DNA from: Azadirachta indica
Taxonomy: Eukaryota > Streptophyta > Magnoliopsida > Sapindales > Meliaceae
Direction of reading: 5' to 3'
Assembly (NCBI GenBank): GCA_022749755.1
Contig: CM040443.1
Location: forward strand, 1,217,191 to 1,281,190
Length of the DNA: 64,000 bases
Below are positions 1 through 10,888 of the stretch, piece by piece. The notes below the pieces were generated by a model. The model had not been told where the DNA came from. It made no database searches and saw only the letters and a list, made by a program, of their open reading frames with translations. The position numbers were made by a program, and so were the translations under genes. Positions within the stretch are counted from its first letter, which is position 1, and the number at the start of each line of letters is the position of its first letter.

Positions 1-1000
1 TGTGCATGTGGTCATAAAGGAAGAGAGACTTTTTGGGAAGATAAGCTCTCTTGTCCTAGGAATGCAATTCATAAGAAAACTCTCTTCAAAACATAGAAAA
101 ATATGCTTATATATAGAAAGGAAAGCTTGAACTTTATTGTCTAAGATACGTTTCCTTAGCCTTTGTCTTCGCCTTTCCACATGTCTTTCTCTCATTTGTT
201 CTTGGTGGTGCTATATGAGCATGACACATGGAAGACTAAGATTTGTGGATCTTGCCACATGTGCTTCTCTTACAGGCTGTGGTGATTACATTGTCCTTCA
301 TTGACAGGTGTCGCAGTCTCATTTGCCTTGGCTGGCATGCAATCCCCATATAGTTTTACTAAAGCCTACTAGGATCATATTGAAGGTAGATTATGTCTAC
401 TGCTTGTTCTTTGTCAACTCAAAGGCTGTCTACCTTTTATCTGGCAGTCCACCTTTATATCTCTTAGGTGTGAAGCTTGGAATGACAATTACTAAGGTTA
501 AGTTGGGGGTAATCCCAAGTATGCCCAAGTATCAGATCGCTCTTTTGACCTTACTCACGTAGACTAGGGTCATGGCCTCACGAGGTGGCATTCCATAGTA
601 TTTCTTTAGCCCGAAGACCAACTCTAGGTCATTGGGCTATTATAAGCATGTTTGAATATTTCCAAATGTATTGAAGTTATAGGGTTGCTTTTCTTCCCTC
701 TTATATGCTACAGTATATGACTGTGTTTATCATACATGCCATGATATATAGTCATGTTTCTCGTGTGTGCCACAATATATGACTATGCCTTTTGCACATG
801 CTAATATGGCCATGCGAGATGGTGCTCACTATCAATAATTACTTGGGCGACATATAGTGGAGAGCTTATCTTAAGGTGGATCTTATTTTGGCTTGTTCTG
901 TATTGAGATGGTCACAAGGTGGGTCATTGCCTAGGACATTGACTGGGATTCTCTTGGACTCACATTCCGTTACATGTCTAATCATAGCTTTCCCATGACA
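1..1000. other. Gene-free stretch, less AT-rich than the rest
   Basis: No convincing gene is seen. One 84-codon plus-strand frame (308-562) has no recognisable motif and no supporting context. The base composition is more balanced than in the following 5 kb, which is common for an old LTR or retroelement remnant, but I see no paired repeat, primer-binding site or pol motif that would prove this. Confidence 0.4.
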
Positions 1001-2244
1001 AATAGTTTTACTAAACTTCAAAGGCATATACATAATATCCATCAATTTTTCCTCAACATTTTAGCTGCATTTGTCAAATGCTTTTTCTTTTTCTCCAATT
1101 AAATTCTCAAAAGGAGGCCGATTTAATGAAAATGCTTTATTTAAACACATTTTAGGTTGATTCATTGTGGTTTCAGATCCAATTTGTGTGTATATATTAA
1201 AACAAGGTTAAGTATAGCAATGGCCTTGTTAGAGTAAAAATATCCTTATTACCCTTTGACAAAATAGAAAAGTGAGTTTTCATTAAATTAGACGGAAAAT
1301 ACTAATGAATTACATCATACTTTCTATCTATGTGTGGTTTTGGCAAGTATCAGGGGAGGTATGTGAAAATTTTCCTTAAAATGAAACAAAAAAATCCATC
1401 CATAACAAGATAGCTACCATGCTTTGGTTTTCTTTTCTTATACCGAAAAGGGTAATTGAATTTTGTTGGATGGGTATTCGTGTGGAGGTTTCTTGTATTG
1501 AATTTGGGTATTTGTGTTTGTTGTGCATGACCATACATTTGAGGTAAATGTGCTTGTTCTTATTTGAGGTTTTTGTGTTTGTTAGTGATTACTGAGGCTT
1601 TCGAGGCATTTAAGGTATTGAGTTTGAGTTTTCCGTTCAATATTGATTTTTTTGTAGCGGCTTGTTACATTCTGCTGGGTGCTAGTACTAAAAAGTGTAT
1701 CACAAGAATACTCATATAAATATAAGCCAATGGGGTTTGAGTTTGAATTTGAACATTGCTTTTTCTTTTAAGGATTGATGCATTTCATAGGCTGCATGCT
1801 TTTGTAAATATTGTATATTGTAGTAATGATTGAATATAAGGGATTAAAATATGAACTGAATTGGCAAAGTTTATAGATATTTTAATGTAAACCTATGCAC
1901 CGAACAAGAATGTCATGTCAAAATCTGTTAAAAACCTATTGATGATCTTAAACTGAGTTAACAACAATCACAAGTTATTTCTATATGAAGAAACATCTCG
2001 TTTGTAACGACACATTAAGGCTTCAAATAGTCTTAACAGTGTATTAAGCGAATTTCCTTCTCTTCATAGATATAAAAATTTATTTAGGACAAGTTATCCA
2101 AAACAGTTAATTTATTGAAGATACAAATTTGAAATGGTGATTAATATAGTTGTTTTTTTTTATTAGTATGGATGGGATAACAATGGCTAACTAAAATTAA
2201 ATTTTTTGGTTCATTAACCTAATTATAATCCTAACAATTTTAAA
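1001..2244. other. AT-rich intergenic DNA, nothing recognised
   Basis: No frame with a family motif and no clear element ends are visible. Just before the foldback element, a ~40-bp block containing TTCATTAACCTAATTATA occurs twice (about 2208-2242 and 2278-2312), the second copy lying inside the left arm of that element. Confidence 0.5.
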
Positions 2245-3380
2245 AGGATTAATAATATGTGAGTCCTTAAAATTTGGTTCATTAACCTAATTATAGTCCT
2301 AACAATCTCAAAAATAACCATAAAAATCTCAATTTATTACCAAATGGCAATTATATCCTTATTTAATAGTAGTTAGCGTATTGACAAATACCTTTATTGC
2401 ATAGAGAAATGATAGATATTCTCTAAAATTTTAGAAATAATAGATATTCCCTTAGGATATGAAAAAATGAAAAATACTCTTTTGAAGTTATTGTGCAACT
2501 GTGTAAAATGACTATCCTGCCTTTACATATTTTCAAGGAATTTAAATTGAATATCTTAACTCTATATAATGACCAATATAATCTTCTAATTTATTTTTTG
2601 ATTATTGTGTATTAGATATTTTGGATAATTAGTCTCTACGTTATTATTATTTTAAATAATTTTATTCTCAATATTTGGATTATATGTAATATAATTTTTT
2701 ACTAGTATGTATTTATAATATATTCTCAAAAATTTTATAATTAAGATAATTTAAAAATTTATAAAAGTCATAACCCAATGTTTCAATATTTTGATAATAT
2801 GAATTATATTATTCATAATTTTGAAAATATTTTTGACGAATTAATATTTAATATTGAATTTTTAGGATTTATAAATTAAAAAATATTTTAAATAATATAA
2901 TTTATGTAATCTAAAAAATTGGGGATACATAATTGTTTCTACGATTTATAATTTACAAAAAAGTTATACTATTTATATAAATAAAAATTATTAATTTATA
3001 GTTAAGGTAAATTCTATAAGTTAAACTAAATATCCTAAAAAAATCGTAAGAATATATTGGTCATTATGTATTACTAATAGAGTTAAAATATTCAATTTAT
3101 GTGCTCTCAAAAGATATAAAGCAAGATATTCACTTTACATAATTGCACAATAACTTTAGGGGAATATTTGCTGTTTTTTGATTCTAGAGAGGTATATACT
3201 ATTTCTAAACTTCAGGGAATATTTGTCATTTTAAGGCATATTTTTCAATATCCTAACTACTATTAAATAAGGGTATAATTTTTATTTTTTAGTAAATTAG
3301 GACTTATTATAATTATTTTTAAAACTATTAGGAGTAATTAAGTTAATGGACTTAATTTTTGGGACTAAGATGTTATTAAT
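2245..3380. mobile_element. Foldback element with ~330-bp terminal inverted repeats
   Basis: The left arm (about 2245-2590) reads as the imperfect reverse complement of the right arm (about 3040-3380). Matching blocks include the arm portions with TTATTTAATAGTAGTTAG, GTTATTGTGCAA and TAATGACCAATATA. The centre is AT-rich and has no transposase frame, so this is a non-autonomous element. Long inverted arms fit Mutator-like or other foldback MITEs. I could not fix exact ends or a target-site duplication. A related element lies near 42710-43572. Confidence 0.7.
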
Positions 3381-3942
3381 TCTAACTAAAGTATAAAGGC
3401 ATAAATGATCTCTGCTACGAAAACCAAAGTTATTATTAAAATTATAAGAAGACTTTATTGCACGTACGTTATTACAATATCTGCTAACTTTATAATTACA
3501 ATATTTACTAAACTTGAGAGAGAGAGAGAGCCAATATTTGTCCATTTCACCAAACTATATTTCTACTAAACTTGGAAGGCATACATAATGTCCCTCAGTT
3601 TTTTATCTCCACAGTTGTTAGCTGCATTTGAAATATGCGAGTAAAACGAAAACTCATTTCAGGAAGCAGAAACCGTAGGTTTATTCGCCTGTTTACTAGG
3701 GCCCAGTTATTTTTAAATGCTTTATTTATTTCTTATTTTTTTTTATTAATTATTAGATGGCCAAACCGCGTTTGCTGGCCTAAACTTTGTAGAAACAATA
3801 AATAAAGTTGCAATTTGTTTAATGTTATTGTATAAGTCCTTATTGTCAAACGCTGGTTAAAACCCCTTCGTAAAGTTAATGATTTAACAAACAATAAGTT
3901 CCTTGATTTTTCTACTTGTAACAAATAATCCCTGAATGACAA

Positions 3943-3964
3943 TATATATATATATATATATATA
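3943..3964. repeat. (TA)n microsatellite
   Basis: Uninterrupted TA dinucleotides lie immediately left of the hairpin at 3966-4107. Confidence 0.9.
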
Positions 3965-3965
3965 C

Positions 3966-4107
3966 ACTTGATTGAAAAATACATCATTTATTTTCTTAGC
4001 CTAGATAATTGTCTAAGGAACGTATAGTGTGCGTGTGTGTATAAACTATATGCTCCTAAGACAATTATCTAGGTTAGGAAAATAAATGATGTATTTTTCA
4101 ACCAAGT
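3966..4107. repeat. 63-bp near-perfect inverted repeat (hairpin)
   Basis: Left arm 3966-4028 pairs with right arm 4045-4107 around a 16-nt GT-rich loop. About 57 of 63 positions are complementary and mismatches are single bases. Size and shape fit a tiny MITE or a miRNA-precursor-like foldback; sequence alone does not distinguish these. It sits beside a TA microsatellite, a common landing place for TA-targeting MITEs. Confidence 0.85.
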
Positions 4108-4109
4108 AT

Positions 4110-6150
4110 GAGAAATAAGTAAGATTTTATTTCAAAATCAATTAGTCATAATATAAATCTTTCATATTTTATTTGATAATTTGAGAGATCTTTTTTTTTT
4201 TTAATTTTTTTTGGAAAAATGTAGTGACTGATTTGTTCTAAACTTTAAAATTTAAATAAAATTAAATTATTAATTTCAATAATAAGATTTGGAAAAAATT
4301 TAATGGCAGGGATCCCATGGAAATATTTTACAAAGAGGTGATCACTTACATTTGATCAAGACAAAACATGAATCAACAATAAGATGAAATAGAAATTACT
4401 TCAAGTTCAGAAAATACAAACCATCAGTACTCTAACCTACTTGCACTTCACCAAGTGAAAGGAGCCACCTACAACCTCAATGATATCTAAAGTTTCATTT
4501 ATTAGAAATTGATCAAATAATATTTATAATAAAGAAAGTTTAACAGAAAACAAGGCAATCATTGTAACGTTCTCAAAACACTTGGATTATATTAATTTGC
4601 ATGTTCTACAAACTGTTGTTGGTTCTTAATGTATTTGAACACATTTTTTGTAAAAATAAGGTAGTTAAAAGGGATATATGCAAAGGAATATACAATTTTC
4701 ACATTATTCGTAAAGAAAGAATTGAGAAAAGACAATGAATCAATTTATATATAATTTGGAGTATTTTAATACAAAGGCTAGATCGTCGACGAATCCAAAT
4801 CTATCAACTCTTGTCTCCTTTTTTGAAAAACTATTCATCCAAAAAGAGAAAGAAAAACTTAATTCTCAAACTGTATGGAGTGGTATCTGTAAATTAAATT
4901 AATAAAAAGTGAAGCAAATCAAAGCAAAGCAAAGATGACACAACTAACACTAAAAGAGAAAAAGGGGAAACAAACCAATATACTGTAGTTCTTCACCAAA
5001 TTAGTGACCTTTTGCAAGAGTATCTAGTCAATCTCTGCAATCAATAGTAATTAATTGAATTGTGATTTAATAAAGAAAATAACATTTGATTGAATAAATA
5101 CCGTAGGATTCCAATAGAATCAAAACACTGTAAAATAAAATCTAGTAATTCAAGATTAGAAACAATTGATTGTGATTAAGCTGAGAAACTTACTAACAAA
5201 GATATAGGATCACAATAAAAAAGACCCAAAATGCAATCATTGATTAATTTGGGCTTGTTATTCGGTCAATCTTTGATTGTGTATAACAGAACTTTCTAAT
5301 TGATATGTGTATATGAGGGCTCTCAAAATGCAATTGAAATTTTGATTTAAATTTGAGGAAAAAATAAAAATAAGTATGTCTTTTGTTTTGAACGAAAAAA
5401 ATATGTATGTTTTTTGTTTTGAATGAAAAAAATACATATGTTTAGATTTGGATTTTTTTTTTAAAATTTTGTATGGGTTGTGTTGACGGTTAGTTTGAGT
5501 AGTTTGTGATAATTTTTTGAAAATAAAATCCTAACCTTTAATTGTAAGTGATGACACATAGTAACTAATCTTTAAAATACGTAGATAACTCAGATTAGAA
5601 GAGAATCTCGATTCAATATACATAGATTTCATTTATACTTTGGTGGACTTCGGATAATACAAATAATGGGCCATAATAATATAACAAATCAACAAAATAA
5701 AAATTGGTAGGCCATCTTCCTTTAACTTTCTGCCTATTTTCGTTTTTCCTTTGTTCACCTCCTACAATTCATATTTTTTCTTTGTTTTTTCTTAATTTCA
5801 TGACCAAATAAGAAATAAATAATTTGAAATAAAAAGTGAATAAATCCAAAATTGCCATTTCAGCAATGAATAAATCTAATGAATGAATCCACAAATAAAT
5901 CCAAAATTGTAATTTAAAATTGAATAAATTCCAGCAATCTTAGAAGCAACCTTCTAATTATTTAGCTTAATTTCAAAATAAAAATTAAGTTCATCATACA
6001 GGTTTCCAGCAAAATGAAAAACTATATCTACTTGTTTCAACCCTTCTCATCACCAGCTAGACCCAAAAATCATGAAAAAAATAAAAAAATTCAAAAACTA
6101 AATGACTACATTATTTTCCTCTATAGCCATAAACCTTCAAAATATTAGCC
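4110..6150. other. AT-rich intergenic DNA
   Basis: No gene is supported. The only internal structure noticed is a short tandem duplication near 5371-5440, a ~34-bp unit with TTTTGTTTTGAA followed by an A-tract. Confidence 0.5.
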
Positions 6151-6209
6151 CTCAGTCATGGGTCGTCCCAAAAACCAAATTATTTTATTATATTTCTCTG
6201 CTGCATCGC

Positions 6210-6720
6210 CACTAGGCACTACCACCTTATCACCCTCCACTACTTTTTGTCAATCCCAGACCCTCCACTTCCGCCTTATCCACACCCTCCTCCAAAATCC
6301 CATCCTCCTTCACCACCATGTAGTTTGCATTCTTAACCCTCAACCATGCGACCCATGGAGTCCGCCGTCCTAGCGTAATTCCTTCGTTCAAATCTAGTGG
6401 TTTTTGACGCAAACAGAAGAGAAAAAAATAGAAAAATTAAATAAATAAAAACAAACAAATGTTTAATTACACGTGTCCATTAATATATGTTAATATAATT
6501 TTTATTTTTATTTTAACTACATTAAAAGGGAATCTCTTACCACCCTATCACCCTCTGCTACTTCATCGTTGTCCCCTACCATTACTGCCTTATCCACTCC
6601 CTCCTCCATGACCCTAACCTCCACAACTACATAGTTTGCATCCTTATTAGTCCCTTAGCCATGGGTTATCCACGCAATATCCCGACGCATCAAGTTCATT
6701 TTCTTGATGTAATTCCTTCA
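6210..6720. repeat. Diverged tandem duplication of a C/T-rich block
   Basis: Two related blocks (about 6215-6370 and 6535-6690) share phrases such as CACCACCTTATCACCCTC / CACCACCCTATCACCCTC, GCCTTATCCAC and TAGTTTGCAT. They are separated by an A-rich stretch. On the minus strand the first block is open for 60 codons (6230-6412), but I recognise no family and the second block has stops in that frame. It may be a coding-gene fragment captured by a repeat. Confidence 0.5.
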
Positions 6721-7060
6721 TTTACTATTTGATTTCTTAAAGAAATTTTAAAACTAAAGAACAAAGTAAAATTTTCTTAGAATGGTAAATTTGTTTCGGT
6801 CTATGAGTGCAAGAATTCTATCATTAATACGAATATTTTTTTTTTTTCAAAATTATATTTGAGTCAACAAATAATTAACTAAAAATCGGTATGAACTAGT
6901 GCTAAATAGTTTAAATTCGGAAGTGAAAGTTTGTTTTTTTCTATTTTTTAAATAAAAATGTTGCAAGTAATTAAATACAATTTATGTAACAAAAATTTAT
7001 ATTTTTATATTAATACATAAATGTATCAGATCAAATTTGTAGATATGAATATGTTGTGCA

Positions 7061-7070
7061 GTATATATAC
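7061..7070 (+). promoter_or_regulatory. Putative TATA box of the broken BAHD copy
   Basis: GTATATATAC, about 255 bp upstream of the start codon at 7325. The same motif followed by a CC(A)GCC context is kept at 38427 upstream of the intact copy and at 46842 in an orphan upstream copy, which supports a real core promoter. Confidence 0.55.
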
Positions 7071-7324
7071 ATCTTCTGCCATAAAAAAAGGGTAGAAGAC
7101 ATGCCATTCATTCACGGCCATATTCTCAAGGTTTAGAGAAAAGAAGGTACCTTTTCTATTGTATTCCAGGATAGAAAGAAAGCCGAATAAGAAAGTAAAG
7201 ACTGAAGAAAGAAACCAAATAATGGGGAAGACAATAGAAGATATCCTTGTGCCCATATTCCCTAGTTGTTTGTGTGATTTTAAAAAATTTGAATTGCAGG
7301 TGGTGATATCTACATCGCAAGACA

Positions 7325-8840
7325 ATGACAACAAATGTAAAAGAGTCAACAATTATACGGCCGGCCATGGAAACGCCAAAACATTGCCTACGAATTTCTG
7401 ACTTGGACCTTATGGCGAGGGCAGTGCATGGCACCAGTGTACTCTTCTATCGGCGGCCGAATGATTCTTCCAATTTCTTTGACGTTTGTTTGCTAAAGGA
7501 GTCTTTGAGCAAAGTTCTTGTGCCATTTTACCCCGTGGCTGGAAGATTCGGAAGGGATGAAAATGGTAGAATTCAGATACAGTGTAATGGTGAAGGAGTC
7601 TTGTTTATGGAGGCTGAATCAAGTTGTGCTATTGATGATTTTGGTGACTTCACAGATGTCTCCAAAATTAAAGACTTTGTTCCAGCTGTTGATACTACTA
7701 AAGAGATATCTTCTTATCCAATCTTGCTAACACAGGTATCGCTTTGATATTTTTCATTCATATTGTTTTCTCAAATATTTTCTTTTCCTTTTTTTTTAAT
7801 GCAACTAATTTATGCTTTTTATAGAGCAAAAAGCCCACGTAAGTGGTTCTAGCTCTTTACTTCTTTCTCTATTTAGTTTTATAGAAACTTTTTTTTGGTG
7901 ATTTCCTACATAAAAAATTATTAGGTAACTCATTTCGATTGTGGAGGAGTTGGTATTGGATTTGGGTTACATCATATATTGGCAGTGAACTTTCGGCCTT
8001 CAATGTCATGAAATCATGGGCTGAGGTGGTACGAGGCCTTCCAGTTAGCATTTGACCGTGCTTTGATTCGACACGCCTAGGTGTTGGTGTCCCCTCTTCT
8101 ACTAAATTCGATCATATCGAATACCAACCAGTTCCTTCAATGAAAACACCTTCTCGAAATCCTGGACACATTTCACCTGTAATCTTAAAACTATCACTTG
8201 ATCAAATCAACACCCTTAAGGAAATAGGAAAGAATGATCATGGATCTACCAACAACTATACTAGGTTTGAGATCATAGCAGCTCATATATGGCGTTGTAT
8301 GTGCAGAGCACGTGGATTACCTGGTGATCAAGCTAGTAAATTATACATTCCCACGGATGACGGTCTAGATTGAATCCTCCACTCCCACCTGGTTTTATTG
8401 GCGACGTCCTCTTCACCACTGCATTAATGGCATTATCAGGGAACATCATTTCTCAAACCGTTCGTTTCTACAGTAGAGAAATTCATAAAGCATTAAAACG
8501 GATGGATGATGAGTACTTGAAGTCAGCTCTTGCTTATCTAAAACAATTTCCTGATCCAATGGTTTTCAAACGAGGTGACAACACTTGTAAGTGTCCCAAT
8601 CTCAACATACCCAATATGCCACGCATGCCTCTTTATGATACGGATTTTGGATGGGGCCGGCCGATGTATGTGAGAACACTTCTCGTATCGGATGGGACAG
8701 TACAAATTTTTTCGACTCCTAGCAATGATGGGAGCTTGTTTGTGATTGTAAACTTAGAAAACCATCAGATTCAACTCTTTAAGAAGTTCTTTTACGATAT
8801 TTTTGATCAACCCAAGAATGGAAGATCAAGAGATGACTAA
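7325..8840 (+). pseudogene. BAHD acyltransferase (HCT/HQT-like), broken copy
   Basis: Close paralogue of the gene at 38898. Exon 1 (7325-7735, 137 codons) is fully open, and the phase-0 intron 7736-7924 has GT..AG ends. Exon 2 starts at 7925 and carries at least three lesions relative to the intact copy: a one-base loss right after the His of the HXXXD box (about 7985-8000), which removes the catalytic Asp and shifts the frame; a TGA at 8053-8055 where the paralogue has TCA; and a one-base loss near 8353-8361. Downstream, the last frame (8370-8840) still encodes a C-terminal half with an intact DFGWG box (Asp codon at 8643, Trp codon at 8652) and an Arg codon at 8622. The tail differs from the intact copy. 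If transcribed, only a truncated N-terminal protein is expected. Assembly error is an alternative, but three independent lesions make it unlikely. Confidence 0.9.
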
Positions 8841-10358
8841 TTTTTAATTTGAAGCAACGAATTTTTGAGTAAATGTATTTTTTATTTTATTTTATGCATC
8901 TTAGGTTATAAATTCTTACTTCGACATAAATAATTAATTGTCTAAATAAGTTAAATATTGTATTTTTTTAATAATACACTTAATTTATTACTTTATTTTT
9001 TAATACTTAAATTTAGAATGTTATGGAATACATTTTATTTTTTTGCCATCTCTCTCCTTTTATGTACTTTGGAGCAATACTTTGACATAATTTTTTATTT
9101 CCTATTATTAATTTTATATTATTTAAATTTTTAATTCATAATACTCACAATATAAAGTAAAGTCACAACATTGATTACGATGGTGACAATCAATTATAGA
9201 CATCCATATGTATGTTTGTGTATAATATATGTATGTATAAATGTGTGTATAAATATATATATATATATATCTTGTTGATACTGATAAAGTTGAGTTTCTG
9301 AATATTGCACAACAAATCTTGTATCTCTAATCACTTTTGTGAAGTTTCCACCACCTGCAAAATAACGAAGCTCAGAAAATAGCTAGTTTCCCAACTGTAT
9401 TCTTCGATGCTTAAGTTAGTGATGTATTTTGGCTATCAGTAATCAATTTGGCAGGGTTTTGCCTCAGTGAAAATGTGTATACCTTACTCTTTGAACCTTT
9501 GGGATTTTATAGCCTTTACTAACTGGCTTTAACCCATTTTTAGCCATAACCACCCATGACAGAAGGTGGGATGGTGGGTGGTTACAAGACAAAGTTGTAG
9601 TTGATTTTCATAATTTTCGATCAGGTTTTATTTTCCTCCCCCAACCTGGTGTGTTTTTTATGCCCGACCTGAGACCACAGGAAGACATGATCATATCACT
9701 TTGTTGGGGTTAATCCGCCTTGGGCATATTTCTTGTGTGATCTTGAATGGACCTTGTCATGACTCCGCGATCACAGCCTCAAGCATCTTGTATAATCGGC
9801 ACCCAGGTAATTGTTTCTTAGATATTTTTCCAAATATCAAGCCCTCGAGTTTTTAGTAAAATTTATGTTATTGGAAACGAAACTATCACTTTTGTCTTAG
9901 GGTGTGAATTACCTGATCTGGATAATGTCCCTTCACATTTTGAAAGCTGGCAAACCTTCAATATCATGGTGATCGAGGCTGCAACTGTCTCCTCACAAAA
10001 TGTATGACAACTGCACATAGTTCACTCCATCATGAATAAACCCCAACAAAATATACCAATTTAAAAAAAAAATATGGAAAAGTGAAAAAATTAAAAAGAT
10101 TAGAGGGGAAATTGATATGGAAACTTACTTGGTATGCTAGAAGGTAAAGGATTATACAATACATAGGGACTATCCAGGAAAAATAGAGACGATATTTGCC
10201 AATATTTAATTTAGTACAAATGTGCATAATATTAATAATTGTAACTGTTATTAAACTAAGGCCAATTTCATAAGATACCGCAATCTTAGTTAGATACTTA
10301 GTTTTATTTTGTTTTTCTTTATACAATATTTGTTATCATATGTTTGTGTCTTGGGTAT
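8841..10358. other. Intergenic; 3' flank shared with the paralogous locus
   Basis: The first ~195 bp (to about 9035) still resemble the 3' flank of the intact BAHD gene (40361-40555), marking the end of the duplicated block. A (TA)n tract lies near 9256-9270. The stretch 9400-9990 is less AT-rich, but I recognise no gene in it. Confidence 0.6.
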
Positions 10359-10620
10359 CACTACTACAAAAGCGAGTTTTCTTGATAGAGAGGTTCGTGA
10401 CAGAAACGACTTCTATCACAGCATCATGTTATTATTCTATAAAGAAGTTGCCCACAGAAACTGGGTTCCAATTGGGAGACCATCTTGATAGAAAAATGTC
10501 AAAGCTTCATGACATTTAGATCGTGATAAAATAGACCAATAAATGAACTAGGGAAACGATATCGTTTAGAGAATTTAAAACGTTTGAAATTAATTGGCAA
10601 GGGAAAAATACAAAATGTAA
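10359..10620 (+). mobile_element. CACTA-type transposon terminus (fragment)
   Basis: The sequence starts CACTACTACAAAA, the terminal inverted repeat typical of plant CACTA (En/Spm) elements. It is followed by short subterminal repeats with TTCTATCACAG and TTGATAGA phrases, as in CACTA subterminal regions. I could not find the matching inverted terminus within the window and no TNP/transposase coding is visible, so it is a truncated or non-autonomous copy. The right boundary is approximate. Confidence 0.5.
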
Positions 10621-10888
10621 TTATCCCAAACATTATGGGGTATGTTTCTTTTCGAAATGTCATTTAATTTTGTGATTTTGGGGAATTGGCATGATGTTCT
10701 AATAATAATATGGTTTGTGTAACTTTGATAACAAATGTTTCCTTGTAAGTCTCTAACTTAGGCATGTGATGATAGTTCATATGGAAGTAATGTTTTTCTA
10801 ATCTTTGGATATTGCCCGCTACTTTAGATTTTGATGTAATTCACCACATAATTTGATAGGAACTAGCAAAATGTTAGTTGGGGGATGT

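Noticed and set aside
308..562. 84-codon plus-strand frame near the left edge
   Set aside because: No recognisable domain, splice context or repeat copy; chance opening in the less AT-rich stretch is more likely.
3943..3964. TA run as a possible TATA promoter
   Set aside because: It is a microsatellite with no downstream gene.
6158..6373. 71-codon plus-strand frame
   Set aside because: It lies in a C-rich duplicated block; the second copy does not keep the frame.
7026..7434. Minus-strand frames of 92-108 codons across the BAHD start
   Set aside because: They overlap the promoter, leader and exon 1 of the plus-strand BAHD copy and show no independent motif.
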